Shown here in pieces: positions 7,980 through 16,350 of a stretch of DNA of 64,000 nt (the first letter of the stretch is position 1; each line of letters begins with the position of its first letter). The notes beneath the pieces were generated by a model. That model was not told the origin of the DNA and ran no database searches. It worked only from the letters and a program-made list of their open reading frames with translations. The position numbers and the translations under genes are program-made. The stretch is from Chitinivibrionia bacterium (GTDB taxonomy: Bacteria; Fibrobacterota; Chitinivibrionia; Chitinivibrionales; Chitinivibrionaceae): NCBI GenBank assembly GCA_009779925.1, contig WRAZ01000002.1, forward strand, positions 78,953 through 142,952. Direction: 5' to 3'.

Positions 7980-9525
7980 TATTTTCGCCCTCCTCATCTA
8001 TTACGGAACTGCTTTCTCTGCTTGCACTTGTTGTATTTTCACTTATGTTCCCGAAATACGAAATTTTCTCAATATTATGAACCAACATCGTAATGTCGCA
8101 GGGATGTTCAACAGAATAAACATTTTTCTCGTTTTGGAGAATGTGAATATATTTTTCAAGATTTTCGCGAGTGGATATAAAAAATACCGCCGTATTAAAA
8201 AATTCGCGAATTTCGTAAATTTTACTTATATCACGCTCAATAAAGTCATCGCATTCGTTGTAAATAACGAAACTTTCGATATTTTTCTTCTTATATTCTT
8301 CCCCTATTGTGTCAAATTTTTCAACAAAGTAATTTTCGCCAACAGCCGAAATAATCGACCCTTCAAAATATCTGTTATTTGTGAAAATCATTATATATTT
8401 TTCGGAAACAAAGCCCTTTTTCAGATGAAATATTTTCTTTCCGTAGTTAAGATAATCTATTATTTTCAGAACTACAAAAACCGAATAAAACAAAACTATA
8501 ATTTTAAGGATTTTGCTTTCCAAAAGCGTTAAAGCCACACTGCACAAGGCAAATAAAATCGCGAGCGTAGTAAGGAAAAACAGCACTCTTTCGTGGCTGT
8601 ATCCCTTATTTACAAGGCGATGGTGCATGTGGCGATTATCGGGCATCATTGTCATTTTAATTTTGTCTATAATCCGCTTGTTTTCAGCCTGTCCGGAAGC
8701 GTATCTTCTTATTATTGAAATAAAAACTTCGACTACGGGAATTGCAACTATATAAAACAACGATAATGTCTCGACGCCCTCATTTGCGAGCATTCCCACT
8801 TTTACCGACAAAATTGCGGCGATAGAGCCAAAAAAGAGCGAACCCGTATCCCCCGCAAAAATCGTAGCAGGCGAATAATTGTATTTAAGAAACGCTAAAA
8901 TCATAGCCATTATGGGGATTGTAATTATCATATATTTAATACTGTCGCCTCCCACAAGGAGAAAAATCACGGTCGCAAATATTAAACTTATAAGCGTTAA
9001 ACTGCCCATAAGTCCGTCTATTCCGTCTATAATATTAAACGCATTCATTACGCCGACTATCCAAAAAACAGTCAAAATAGGTCCGAAAATTCCTAAATTA
9101 TGTATTTGTCCCAAGAAGTTAAAATCGCTTATATAAAGATTAAAACCAAAGACCACAACAAGCGCAATAACAAACTGAACAGCCAATTTTTGCAAGGCGC
9201 TTACTTCAAAAAATGTTGTATCATCCAAAAATCCTATGACAAAAATTCCGACCGCCGCAATAATTATGGAAAGTCCGACAGGGTCGCTAAACCAAAACGA
9301 AACAACCGAGCTTTTAGCAATTAAAAGCATTATTATAGTCATAAAAAACCCGATTAAAATGCAAAATCCGCCAATTCTTGGAATATTTATGCTGTGAACT
9401 TTTCTTTTATCGGGACGGTCAATAAAAAAACGCGTTAATCCCGAACTGCTTATAAGATAAACAGAAACAAAAGAAAAGAAGAAAAACAAAATTGCCGACG
9501 GAAGTACGCCCATAAAAACATCCAT
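7963..9525 (-). CDS. wecA: Undecaprenyl-phosphate GlcNAc-1-phosphate transferase (WecA/TagO type) with extra C-terminal domain
   Basis: Multispanning enzyme that moves a GlcNAc-1-phosphate type group onto undecaprenyl phosphate, starting O-antigen or other surface polymers. Family motifs: RPDKRKVHSINIPRIGG near the N-terminus, GFLDDT, NAFNIIDGIDGLMGS (catalytic Asp pair), ATIFAGDTGSLFFG and MPDNRHMHHRL. The family usually ends near 350 residues; here about 150 more residues form a soluble domain with alternating beta and alpha pattern (YIMIFTNNRYFEGSI, SFVIYNECDDFIE, AVFFISTRENLEK) like a receiver or CoA-binding fold. It sits between dciA and the receiver-like gene. Confidence 0.88.
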   Translation of the reverse strand: MDVFMGVLPSAILFFFFSFVSVYLISSSGLTRFFIDRPDKRKVHSINIPRIGGFCILIGFFMTIIMLLIAKSSVVSFWFSDPVGLSIIIAAVGIFVIGFLDDTTFFEVSALQKLAVQFVIALVVVFGFNLYISDFNFLGQIHNLGIFGPILTVFWIVGVMNAFNIIDGIDGLMGSLTLISLIFATVIFLLVGGDSIKYMIITIPIMAMILAFLKYNYSPATIFAGDTGSLFFGSIAAILSVKVGMLANEGVETLSLFYIVAIPVVEVFISIIRRYASGQAENKRIIDKIKMTMMPDNRHMHHRLVNKGYSHERVLFFLTTLAILFALCSVALTLLESKILKIIVLFYSVFVVLKIIDYLNYGKKIFHLKKGFVSEKYIMIFTNNRYFEGSIISAVGENYFVEKFDTIGEEYKKKNIESFVIYNECDDFIERDISKIYEIREFFNTAVFFISTRENLEKYIHILQNEKNVYSVEHPCDITMLVHNIEKISYFGNISENTTSASRESSSVIDEEGENNASKS

Positions 9526-9548
9526 TGTATCGTTCCTTTTCTAAAATT

Positions 9549-9866
9549 TTATTTGAAAATAATTTTTTCCACGAGTACTTTTGTGTTTTTTCTTGAATTT
9601 ATCGATTTTTTGATTTCTTCCTCCATAAATTTGAATTCTACTTTTAATATCGGATCGGAAATTTTCACCGTTAATTTACCATCTCTAAACTTAACAACAG
9701 ACGTCTTTGCGCTAATTTCCGCACCAACCGCATCGGCATAAATTTCAGAAATATCGACAGTTCTTTCAGAAGCACCTTTTTCATATTTTTTAAGGAGCGC
9801 GGGAATGAACTTGTCAATTCTTTTATTTTCAAGATTTTCTTTTCGTTTAATTTCTATTTTTTGCAA
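9549..9866 (-). CDS. dciA: DciA-like protein (DUF721)
   Basis: 105-aa protein of the DUF721/DciA family, whose members load or assist the replicative helicase in bacteria lacking DnaC/DnaI. The family core is seen in IYADAVGAEISAKTSVVKF and GKLTVKISDPILKVEFKFM. Start is TTG at 9866, set by CGGAGG nine bases upstream, and it overlaps the end of recF by 13 bp. Position directly after dnaN-recF is the usual place for this gene. Confidence 0.8.
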   Translation of the reverse strand: MQKIEIKRKENLENKRIDKFIPALLKKYEKGASERTVDISEIYADAVGAEISAKTSVVKFRDGKLTVKISDPILKVEFKFMEEEIKKSINSRKNTKVLVEKIIFK

Positions 9867-10954
9867 GATTTCATACCTCCGTGTTTTACTTCAAAATAAT
9901 TCTCCAACGGATAATAATCTAATTCTTTCCAACTGTGAATTGCTATGAAAATTTGTCCGTTTTTGTTAAGTATTTCAAAAAATTTCTGTTTTCGCGAAAT
10001 ATCCAAGTCCGAAAAAGCGTCGTCTATTACAATTATAATTTTTTTGTTTTCTTTTGATAAATATTCTACAGCCGCAACTTTTAGTGCAATCGCCGCGGAT
10101 TTACATTGTCCCTGCGAGCCGAAATTCATTAACTTTGTATGAGAGGCGACCGTCGCCAGAGGCAGACGAAATTCAAAATTATCTCTGTGAATTCCTGCGC
10201 TTGTATATTTCAATTCTCTGTCTTTTGCAAGATTTTGCTTTTGGATTGCATAATATTCGTCTTCTGTTTCACAATTTACACAAGGTAAATATTGCAAATC
10301 TATCTCCAAATCTCCACTTGAAATATTATTATAAACTTCTCTTACATAAGGACTTATCTGTGTAAAAAATTGTTTTCGCTCATTTATAATTTTTATTGCG
10401 ACATTACTAATCTGCTCATCGTAAATATCTATTAAATTATTGTCAAAATTCGTGCTTATTACAAAATTTCTTTGCCGAACAAGATTTCTGTATTCTATTA
10501 TATTGTGCAAATATTCGCTGTTTGTTTGACTTATTGTCATATCTATGAATTGTCGTTTTTCTTGCGGAATACCCCTTACTGTTTTAACGTCGTCAACGCC
10601 AAAATACACAAAACCGTTTCTTCCGTAAAGCGAAGAAAACGTCTTATGTTTTACACCGTTTTTTGAAATACACGTATCGTTATTCTTTGAAAATCCGACT
10701 GATTGGATGATTTTTTCGCTGTTAAAATCCGTAAAATTTGCCGAAACGCTTGCTTCGCGTTCTTCTATAAAAACCATTTCTCTTAATGTTGCACTTCTGA
10801 CGGATTTTCCTGTTATACAAACGCCGATTGCTTCAAAAAAATTGGTTTTTCCACTGCCGTTTTCACCTAAAAAAAGACAGCCTTCTTTAGGCAATTCAAC
10901 CGATAAATCTCTGTAAGAACGGAAATTTATCAGTTGAATATTATCTAAAAGCAT
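9854..10954 (-). CDS. recF: DNA replication and repair protein RecF
   Basis: SMC-like ATPase that, with RecO and RecR, loads RecA at single-strand gaps. Walker A is LGENGSGKTNFFEA (residues about 33-46), the signature region is FGSQGQCKSAAIALKVA and Walker B is IIIVIDDAFSDLD. At 366 aa it has normal length. Start ATG is 26 bp after dnaN without a strong ribosome site, suggesting translational coupling. It lies second in the dnaN operon, as in most bacteria. Confidence 0.97.
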   Translation of the reverse strand: MLLDNIQLINFRSYRDLSVELPKEGCLFLGENGSGKTNFFEAIGVCITGKSVRSATLREMVFIEEREASVSANFTDFNSEKIIQSVGFSKNNDTCISKNGVKHKTFSSLYGRNGFVYFGVDDVKTVRGIPQEKRQFIDMTISQTNSEYLHNIIEYRNLVRQRNFVISTNFDNNLIDIYDEQISNVAIKIINERKQFFTQISPYVREVYNNISSGDLEIDLQYLPCVNCETEDEYYAIQKQNLAKDRELKYTSAGIHRDNFEFRLPLATVASHTKLMNFGSQGQCKSAAIALKVAAVEYLSKENKKIIIVIDDAFSDLDISRKQKFFEILNKNGQIFIAIHSWKELDYYPLENYFEVKHGGMKSCKK

Positions 10955-10980
10955 ATAGCGATTGTCGCCTGTTTGATTTT

Positions 10981-12129
10981 TTATTCGCTAATTCTGAGAG
11001 GCATTAACAAAAACAGAATATTTTTTGCTTCTTCGTCTTCGGCATAAATCGGTCTTACTACAGCGCCGATATTTCTCTCAACAAACTCAAATTTAACATT
11101 TTGAGTATCCATTGCCGAGAGAACATCAATTAAAAACAGCGAATTAAAGCCGATTATAAACGGCTCATCATTGTAATCTATGCTTAAAAATTCGTCGCTC
11201 TTAGTGTTTGTGTTTATGTCTTCGGAATGAAGTCGCAATTCACCGTTTTCGAGGTAAAACTTCGTTAAATTATTTGTTTTATCGGCAACACTTGCAGTAA
11301 TTTTAAGAAGGTTAATGATTTTTTGTCTGTCAACCGAAAAATGCTTTTTATATTCCGCAGGAATTACTCTTTTGTAATCAGGATAAGGTCCTTCGAGTAA
11401 TTTCGTTATCAATTCAAAATCATCGGCAAAAAACGAAACACTGTTTTCAAAAAATGAGAACTGAATATTTTCGTATCCGAAACTTTCCACTATTTTTGCA
11501 ACGCATTCCAACGGCTTAGGAGGAATAATAACGGAAACATCACCGTCAAATCCGAGCGCTGAATTAAAAGACACAACACTTAATCTGTTTGCGTCGGTAG
11601 CAACACAAGTAAATCTGTCTCTTGTGCAATCAAAGTTAATACCTTCTAAAGCGCCACGATTTCGCGATGGGTCTTTTGTCGCCGCAAACGGAGCGACTTT
11701 CGATGACAAATATTTAAGTTTATCCGCAGGAAGCGTATAACTTTTGTTTTTATCAAAACTTACAAATTCCGGATAATCGTTTACATCAACGCAGGCAAAA
11801 GCGGACTTGGATTTTCCGCGGATTAAAATTATATTGCTGTCGCTGACCTCAATTACTACGTCTTGGTCGTCATCACTTGCCGAAACCGCGCTGTTAGTCC
11901 AACTGCATATTTTACTTGCATTTATAACAAATTTTGCTTCATCCTGACTATCTATTGCAATACTTGCCATAACCGACGTATCCATATCTGTAGCATAAAC
12001 TCTAAGCATTCCGCCCTGAGTTGTAAATTTAAGGTTGCATAAAACAGGGTATGGTGTTCTTGTAGGAACGATAGGGGACACTTTTTGCAGTAAGTCCTTA
12101 AATGCCTTAAAATTTACCGAAAATGACAT
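10981..12129 (-). CDS. dnaN: DNA polymerase III beta sliding clamp
   Basis: Ring-shaped processivity clamp of the replicative polymerase, 382 aa. The N-terminus MSFSVNFKAFKDLLQKVSPI and the C-terminus NILFLLMPLRI (the family normally ends LMPMRL) are diagnostic. An in-frame ATG at 12159 exists, but 12129 is chosen because AAGGAGAA sits just before it and the transcript from the promoter at 12161-12172 would begin near 12155. dnaA is not next to it; purC is upstream. Confidence 0.97.
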   Translation of the reverse strand: MSFSVNFKAFKDLLQKVSPIVPTRTPYPVLCNLKFTTQGGMLRVYATDMDTSVMASIAIDSQDEAKFVINASKICSWTNSAVSASDDDQDVVIEVSDSNIILIRGKSKSAFACVDVNDYPEFVSFDKNKSYTLPADKLKYLSSKVAPFAATKDPSRNRGALEGINFDCTRDRFTCVATDANRLSVVSFNSALGFDGDVSVIIPPKPLECVAKIVESFGYENIQFSFFENSVSFFADDFELITKLLEGPYPDYKRVIPAEYKKHFSVDRQKIINLLKITASVADKTNNLTKFYLENGELRLHSEDINTNTKSDEFLSIDYNDEPFIIGFNSLFLIDVLSAMDTQNVKFEFVERNIGAVVRPIYAEDEEAKNILFLLMPLRISE

Positions 12130-12160
12130 AAATTCTCCTTTTTTTCTTTTTTTCCGCACT

Positions 12161-12172
12161 AAAATACTATTT
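12161..12172 (-). promoter_or_regulatory. Promoter box of dnaN operon
   Basis: AAATAGTATTTT on the coding strand, about 32 bp before the dnaN ATG, with TTGACG a short distance upstream (13-bp spacing to TATTTT, shorter than standard). Confidence 0.55.
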
Positions 12173-12181
12173 GGGCAACCG

Positions 12182-13030
12182 TCAAATACTCATAACGGCT
12201 TCATAAATCTGTTTTTCCGTAAGTTGATTACCTTTTGCATCAAAAACACGACTTGTTCCGGTCGAAATCTCATCGCCAAGCACTAAATTTCCATCTTTCG
12301 TATATCCGAATTCCATTTTTGTGTCTTTAAATTTAAGTCCTTGCTTTTCAAATTTCTCAGTCAAAAATTTCGCTCCGATTGCAGTCATACCCATTGCTTT
12401 TTGTAAATCGCAAGCATTAACGCCTTGTTGTACAAAATACTGCCACAAGAAAATCGGGTCGTTTGCGTTGTCGTGCTTAACACTTGTTTCAATCATTGGC
12501 AAACCATCGCAATTTCGCAAATCCGAGCCTTCTTCAAAATATGGAAAACGAGTTAAAACGCTTCCAACAGCAATATTACGCGCAATTATTTCTATTCCGC
12601 CGCTTGTGTATGTTTCACCTTTTTTTACAAATTCGGTATCAGAACCAAGATATTTGAATTTCATACCGCTACCCAAAAGCGTCAATGTTTTTGCAGTAAG
12701 CACATTTTTTTCAAAATCAACGTCAATATTTTGTGTAGGAATGCCGCATTCTTTGCTTAACATCTCAAAAACTTTCCAAGTCATAGCTAAATTCATATGT
12801 CCAAGTCCGTCCTGATGTCCTGCAATTTCGTTTCCGCCGCCGTCTTTAACGCCTGCAGTTCCCGTAAAACTATCCAAAAAGCGCATTACTACCTGATTTT
12901 TATCATCAATAATTCCGACAGCTTTTGTTTTGCCGCTTTTAATGTATCTCGCACCTTTTGCCTTAAAAATCTCCTTTGAGATTTCTTCCTGTTCAGCCAT
13001 ATACTGATTAATTTCTTTTTCCGTCATCAT
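12182..13030 (-). CDS. purC: Phosphoribosylaminoimidazole-succinocarboxamide synthase
   Basis: Purine biosynthesis step joining CAIR and aspartate. Recognised by KGARYIKSGKTKAVGIID (nucleotide-binding start), EIIARNIAVGSVLTRFP, and the GDEISTGTSRVFD block that corresponds to the family's D-E-x-x-T-x-D-S-S-R-F motif. 282 aa, within the range of longer PurC proteins. Two adjacent ATG codons follow AAGGAGGAG; the first is used here. Promoter box AAATAGTATTTT at 13053-13064. No other pur genes are nearby. Confidence 0.93.
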   Translation of the reverse strand: MMTEKEINQYMAEQEEISKEIFKAKGARYIKSGKTKAVGIIDDKNQVVMRFLDSFTGTAGVKDGGGNEIAGHQDGLGHMNLAMTWKVFEMLSKECGIPTQNIDVDFEKNVLTAKTLTLLGSGMKFKYLGSDTEFVKKGETYTSGGIEIIARNIAVGSVLTRFPYFEEGSDLRNCDGLPMIETSVKHDNANDPIFLWQYFVQQGVNACDLQKAMGMTAIGAKFLTEKFEKQGLKFKDTKMEFGYTKDGNLVLGDEISTGTSRVFDAKGNQLTEKQIYEAVMSI

Positions 13031-13367
13031 TCTCCTCCTTATTTTTAGTGGGAAAATACTATTTTTTATAATAGAAAAACGAAAAAAATTTAAGTAATAT
13101 AAAAAAATAAATAATATTAATATTTTTAATATTTTCTCTTTCTTTATACTTGTTGATAACTGTTAGAAATTGCGGCGAACATAATAAACAGTGAATTTAT
13201 ATTGTTGAAACAAATGTAAAATATTGTTAAAATCAAGAGATTTTTTTAATTTAATATAGTTTTCAAAATGTTTTCAACTAAATATTTAACAATTATTGTT
13301 AATTTACTTTGGCAAATACTAATTTTATCGTGGAAAATTAAAAAATTATTTTTAGAGGAGTTTTATT
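13031..13367. other. AT-rich divergent intergenic region purC-floA
   Basis: 337 bp, strongly AT-rich, between divergent purC and floA. It contains the purC promoter (13053-13064), a TTGTTGATAAC segment near 13148 resembling a degenerate DnaA box in reverse, an ACAATTATTGTTAA palindrome near 13290, and a TACTAATTTT box near 13317 likely serving floA. No gene, no array of DnaA boxes and no repeat is evident. Confidence 0.5.
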
Positions 13368-14354
13368 ATGGAAGGATTTGAACAACTGACATTAGTCGTC
13401 GGTATTTTTCTGTTTATAATGTTTATCGTTTTTGTGGGCTCGCCTTTTGCTTTGTGGTTTCAGGCAATTGTCAGCAGTGCGAACGTCGGACTTTTGAACA
13501 TTGTATTTATGCGATTTCGTAAAGTTCCCGCAAAACTTATCGTTGACGCGATGATTACTGCGACAAAAGCGAATTTGCAGATAACGAGCGACCAATTGGA
13601 AGCGCACTATTTGGCTGGCGGAAACGTAATTCGCGTAATTCAGGCGTTGGTTGCGGCAAGTAAAGCGGGCATTCCCCTTACTTTTGAAAGAGCAACCGCT
13701 ATTGACCTCGCGGGAAGAAACGTTCTTGAAGCAGTTCAGATGAGCGTAAATCCGAAAGTTATCGAAACGCCGAAAGTCAGCGCCGTGGCAAAAGACGGTA
13801 TTCAGCTTATGGCTTTAACTCGCGTAACTGTTCGCGCAAATATCGACAGACTTGTCGGCGGCGCGGGCGAAGAAACGATTTTGGCGCGCGTGGGAGAGGG
13901 AATTGTAAGCACTATCGGCTCTGCGGATTCGCACAAACAAGTTCTCGAAAACCCCGATTCAATATCAAAACGCGTTCTTCAAAAGGGACTTGACAGCGGA
14001 ACTGCTTACGAAATTTTGTCAATAGACATTGCAGACGTGGACGTCGGTAAAAACATCGGCGCAATTCTGGAAACCGACAGAGCGGAGGCAGACAAAAAAA
14101 TCGCACAGGCAAAAGCTGAAGAACGTCGCGCAATGGCTTACGCAAAAGAGCAGGAAATGTTGGCGAAAGTCCAAGAAATGCGCGCTTTGGTTGTTGAAAA
14201 AGAAGCGGAAATTCCGTCGGCAATAGCGAACGCTTTCAGAACGGGTAATCTTGGAATTATGGATTATCAAAAGATTAAAAACATTGAAGCAGACACAGGT
14301 ATGCGCGCGTCAATCGCTAAAGAAAGCACTGCCGAAAAGAAAGAAATTAAGTAA
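13368..14354 (+). CDS. floA: Flotillin-like SPFH protein FloA (YqfA family)
   Basis: Membrane scaffold of bacterial functional microdomains. One N-terminal membrane segment ([18 protein letters not shown]) is followed by the characteristic FloA block ([38 protein letters not shown]), the SPFH region ([20 protein letters not shown]) and a charged helical C-terminus. 328 aa matches the family length. ATG is preceded by AGAGGAG. In many bacteria floA is beside an nfeD gene; here an nfeD-like gene is 12.6 kb away at 26999, so the pair is split. Confidence 0.95.
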   Translation: MEGFEQLTLVVGIFLFIMFIVFVGSPFALWFQAIVSSANVGLLNIVFMRFRKVPAKLIVDAMITATKANLQITSDQLEAHYLAGGNVIRVIQALVAASKAGIPLTFERATAIDLAGRNVLEAVQMSVNPKVIETPKVSAVAKDGIQLMALTRVTVRANIDRLVGGAGEETILARVGEGIVSTIGSADSHKQVLENPDSISKRVLQKGLDSGTAYEILSIDIADVDVGKNIGAILETDRAEADKKIAQAKAEERRAMAYAKEQEMLAKVQEMRALVVEKEAEIPSAIANAFRTGNLGIMDYQKIKNIEADTGMRASIAKESTAEKKEIK

Positions 14355-14356
14355 AA

Positions 14357-14524
14357 ATGGGCAAGAAAAGACCATTAAACCCCATTTTTGAAGCGCAACC
14401 GGAGCCGCAAGAACAAAAACCTGCGGCTAATGCGCAGAATTTTATCGCTTCTCTCAACAAAGAAAAGCTGAGGGAAGCGATAATTTTAAAGGAAATTTTG
14501 GATTTACCTGTATCGTTGAGGTGA
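14357..14524 (+). CDS. Small conserved-looking protein downstream of floA (55 aa)
   Basis: ORF starting 3 bp after the floA stop: MGKKRPLNPIFEAQPEPQ, a Gln/Pro/Ala linker, then a helical charged end (LREAIILKEILDLPVSLR). Tight spacing argues for real translation in the floA operon. No family is recognised. Its TGA stop runs directly into a family A repeat. Confidence 0.55.
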   Translation: MGKKRPLNPIFEAQPEPQEQKPAANAQNFIASLNKEKLREAIILKEILDLPVSLR

Positions 14525-14525
14525 T

Positions 14526-14573
14526 GTAGGGGCAGGTTTAAAAACGAAGTTTCGTGTAATCAAACCTGCCCTT
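14526..14573. repeat. Family A palindromic repeat (intergenic)
   Basis: GTAGGGGCAGGTTTA at the left and TCAAACCTGCCC at the right, with an internal ACGAAGTTTCGT palindrome in the loop. It follows the floA operon and could also act as a transcription stop. Confidence 0.75.
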
Positions 14574-14629
14574 CTGTTATGTGCTGGGCTTGCAGAAGTT
14601 TTTGGCTGTTTCAAATTAAACCGTCGTTT

Positions 14630-15775
14630 TCATTTCTTTATTTCGGCTAAAAATTGACGAATTCCGCTAATGAAAACATTGTCTTTATACGGATAAATAT
14701 CCTCTATCGGACAAATAACAAAAGATCTTGTCGGTGATAAATCCTCTATACTGCTCCAAAAACCCTTGGATACCTTAGGAGAAGTGCTTGATTTTAATTC
14801 TATCGCAATAATTTTCCCCGATTTTTCGAGAAGCAAATCTATTTCCGCTCCTGCGCTTGTCCTATAAAAACACGGATTCCAATCGCTTAAAACCGAACAA
14901 ATTTGCTCTATCGCAAACCCTTCCCACGAATTTCCAATCATAGTGTGCCCGAGCAAATCGTTGAAAGAATTGATTTTTTGCAGAGAATGAAATAATCCCG
15001 AATCGCGAAGATAAACTTTCGGCGTTTTTACAAGTCGTTTCTTTGTATTTGCAGAAAATGGTTGCAATGTTCTTATTAAAAACGCACCTTCTAAAAAATC
15101 AATATAACCTCGAAATGCAGTATGCGAAACTCCAAATATTTCGCCAAGTTTGCTGAAATTAAGTATTTCGGCGTGCGAATGCGAAATCAAAGAAAACAAA
15201 CGGTTAATTTGCATAGATGCAAGGTTTATTCCAAGTTGCGGCAAGTCTCGTTCTATAAAAGTTTTTATGTAAAAAGTTCTCCAATCGTTGCTCAAATTTA
15301 TGTTTGGCGCGGTAATGCTCCCCGGAAAACCACCTTTTAACCATATATCTTGGATAGGGATATTGCTCATTTCAACGCAATTCAACGGCGAAAGTTCGCA
15401 AAAAGCAATTCTGCCCGCAAGCGTTTGTGAACTTTGTTTTATAAGCCGCGGCGACGCCGATCCCAAAATGAGTATTGGCGTTTTGGTCTGCGCGCTATCG
15501 ACAAAAGAGCGAATTTCGCCAAATAAATTTTCGCGAATTTGAATTTCATCAATTATTATCAATTTGCCGAGATTATTATTAAAAAACAGTTCGGGGTCGG
15601 ATAATTTGAGATAATCGCTTTCTTTTTCCATATCGAGATATATGGAATCGCCGCTTTCTTTCGCAATTATTTTTGCAAGCGTTGTTTTGCCGCATTGCCG
15701 CGGTCCAAGTATCGCAACTACAGGAAAATACGAGAGATACTCTGCTATTTTTTTCTTTTCTTCACGTTCAAACAT
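14630..15775 (-). CDS. AAA ATPase with DUF4143 domain
   Basis: Predicted ATPase of the common AAA_14/DUF4143 family of unknown role. Walker A GPRQCGKTTLAKI (about residues 23-35), Walker B KLIIIDEIQI, sensor-like LILGSASPRL. The C-terminal half has a PD-(D/E)xK-like patch typical of DUF4143 (CFYRTSAGAEIDLLLEKSGK, then AIELKSS). 381 aa is usual. Start ATG at 15775 has AAGGATGG upstream; a longer frame to 15793 is less likely. It stands alone on the minus strand. Confidence 0.85.
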   Translation of the reverse strand: MFEREEKKKIAEYLSYFPVVAILGPRQCGKTTLAKIIAKESGDSIYLDMEKESDYLKLSDPELFFNNNLGKLIIIDEIQIRENLFGEIRSFVDSAQTKTPILILGSASPRLIKQSSQTLAGRIAFCELSPLNCVEMSNIPIQDIWLKGGFPGSITAPNINLSNDWRTFYIKTFIERDLPQLGINLASMQINRLFSLISHSHAEILNFSKLGEIFGVSHTAFRGYIDFLEGAFLIRTLQPFSANTKKRLVKTPKVYLRDSGLFHSLQKINSFNDLLGHTMIGNSWEGFAIEQICSVLSDWNPCFYRTSAGAEIDLLLEKSGKIIAIELKSSTSPKVSKGFWSSIEDLSPTRSFVICPIEDIYPYKDNVFISGIRQFLAEIKK

Positions 15776-16119
15776 ATAAAACCATCCTTGCAATTTGAAA
15801 GTTAAAGTTTCAATTTACAAGGATAAAATAGTTTTTGCGCGATATTGAAAGGGTGGTTTTTTCACAAAAAAATTTTTTTCCCATTTTAGTATTCATATTA
15901 AAAATATTTGCTATCAATAAATCAAAAATTTCCCGCAATTCTTCCCCGTTTCTTCAAAGCCTAAACCTATATTAAAAACAAATTTAATCAGCGATTTAAT
16001 CACTGATTAAATCAATGGTTGAAATAATAAAATGTTGGTGTTGGTGTCAAGAGCGAAGAAAAATTGTGGGAAAAATGTCGAAATGCAAGATTTTTCTGCT
16101 GTTTGGTAGGGGGATAATG
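15776..16119. other. Intergenic region before the first leader RNA
   Basis: About 340 bp without a gene. It holds a perfect palindrome GATTTAATCA-C-TGATTAAATC (15993-16013) preceded by a further AATTTAATCA, which looks like a repressor operator with an extra half-site. The remainder is AT-rich. The leader promoter (TATTTT at 16120) starts at its right edge. Confidence 0.5.
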
Positions 16120-16350
16120 TATTTTGTGGGCGCGACGAATTGAATAATGAGATTTTTGTTCTCATTATTTGTTGTTTATTTTTGATAGTATTGAATCGAT
16201 TGACGAATAGTCCTTAGTGGCTGTTCTGTCTGTCGGTCGATTCGGTATTAAACCAAGAACGAACATTATTCAATTTGTCGCAAAATTGTGAATTTTTCGG
16301 CAGAACAGCCTTTTGCTGTTTCTGTTTTAACTTTTATAAGAGGTTGTTTT
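16120..16350 (+). promoter_or_regulatory. Structured leader RNA, copy 1 (candidate switch)
   Basis: The -10 box TATTTT is at 16120-16125. The transcript would start with an 18-nt arm (16132-16149) that pairs over its whole length, one wobble, with 16264-16281. The same arm can instead pair locally (16143-16151 with 16161-16169). Inside is a 12-bp stem (16193-16204 with 16232-16243) capped by a hairpin whose 3' strand GGCTGTTCTG (16219-16228) is exactly complementary to CAGAACAGCC (16301-16310) near the ribosome site. Three other genes carry the same layout. Confidence 0.75.

Noticed and set aside
13031..13367. Possible replication origin in the AT-rich purC-floA gap
   Set aside because: Only one degenerate DnaA-box-like sequence and no dnaA gene; AT-richness alone is not enough, although the window is probably origin-near.
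16288..16350. N-terminal extension of the GLUG protein with an AEQPF peptide, also seen at 62887 and as a short frame at 32680
   Set aside because: The shared peptide comes from CAGAACAGCC of the leader RNA; third codon positions are conserved too, one copy has a stop, and a good ribosome site precedes the later ATG with a signal peptide.
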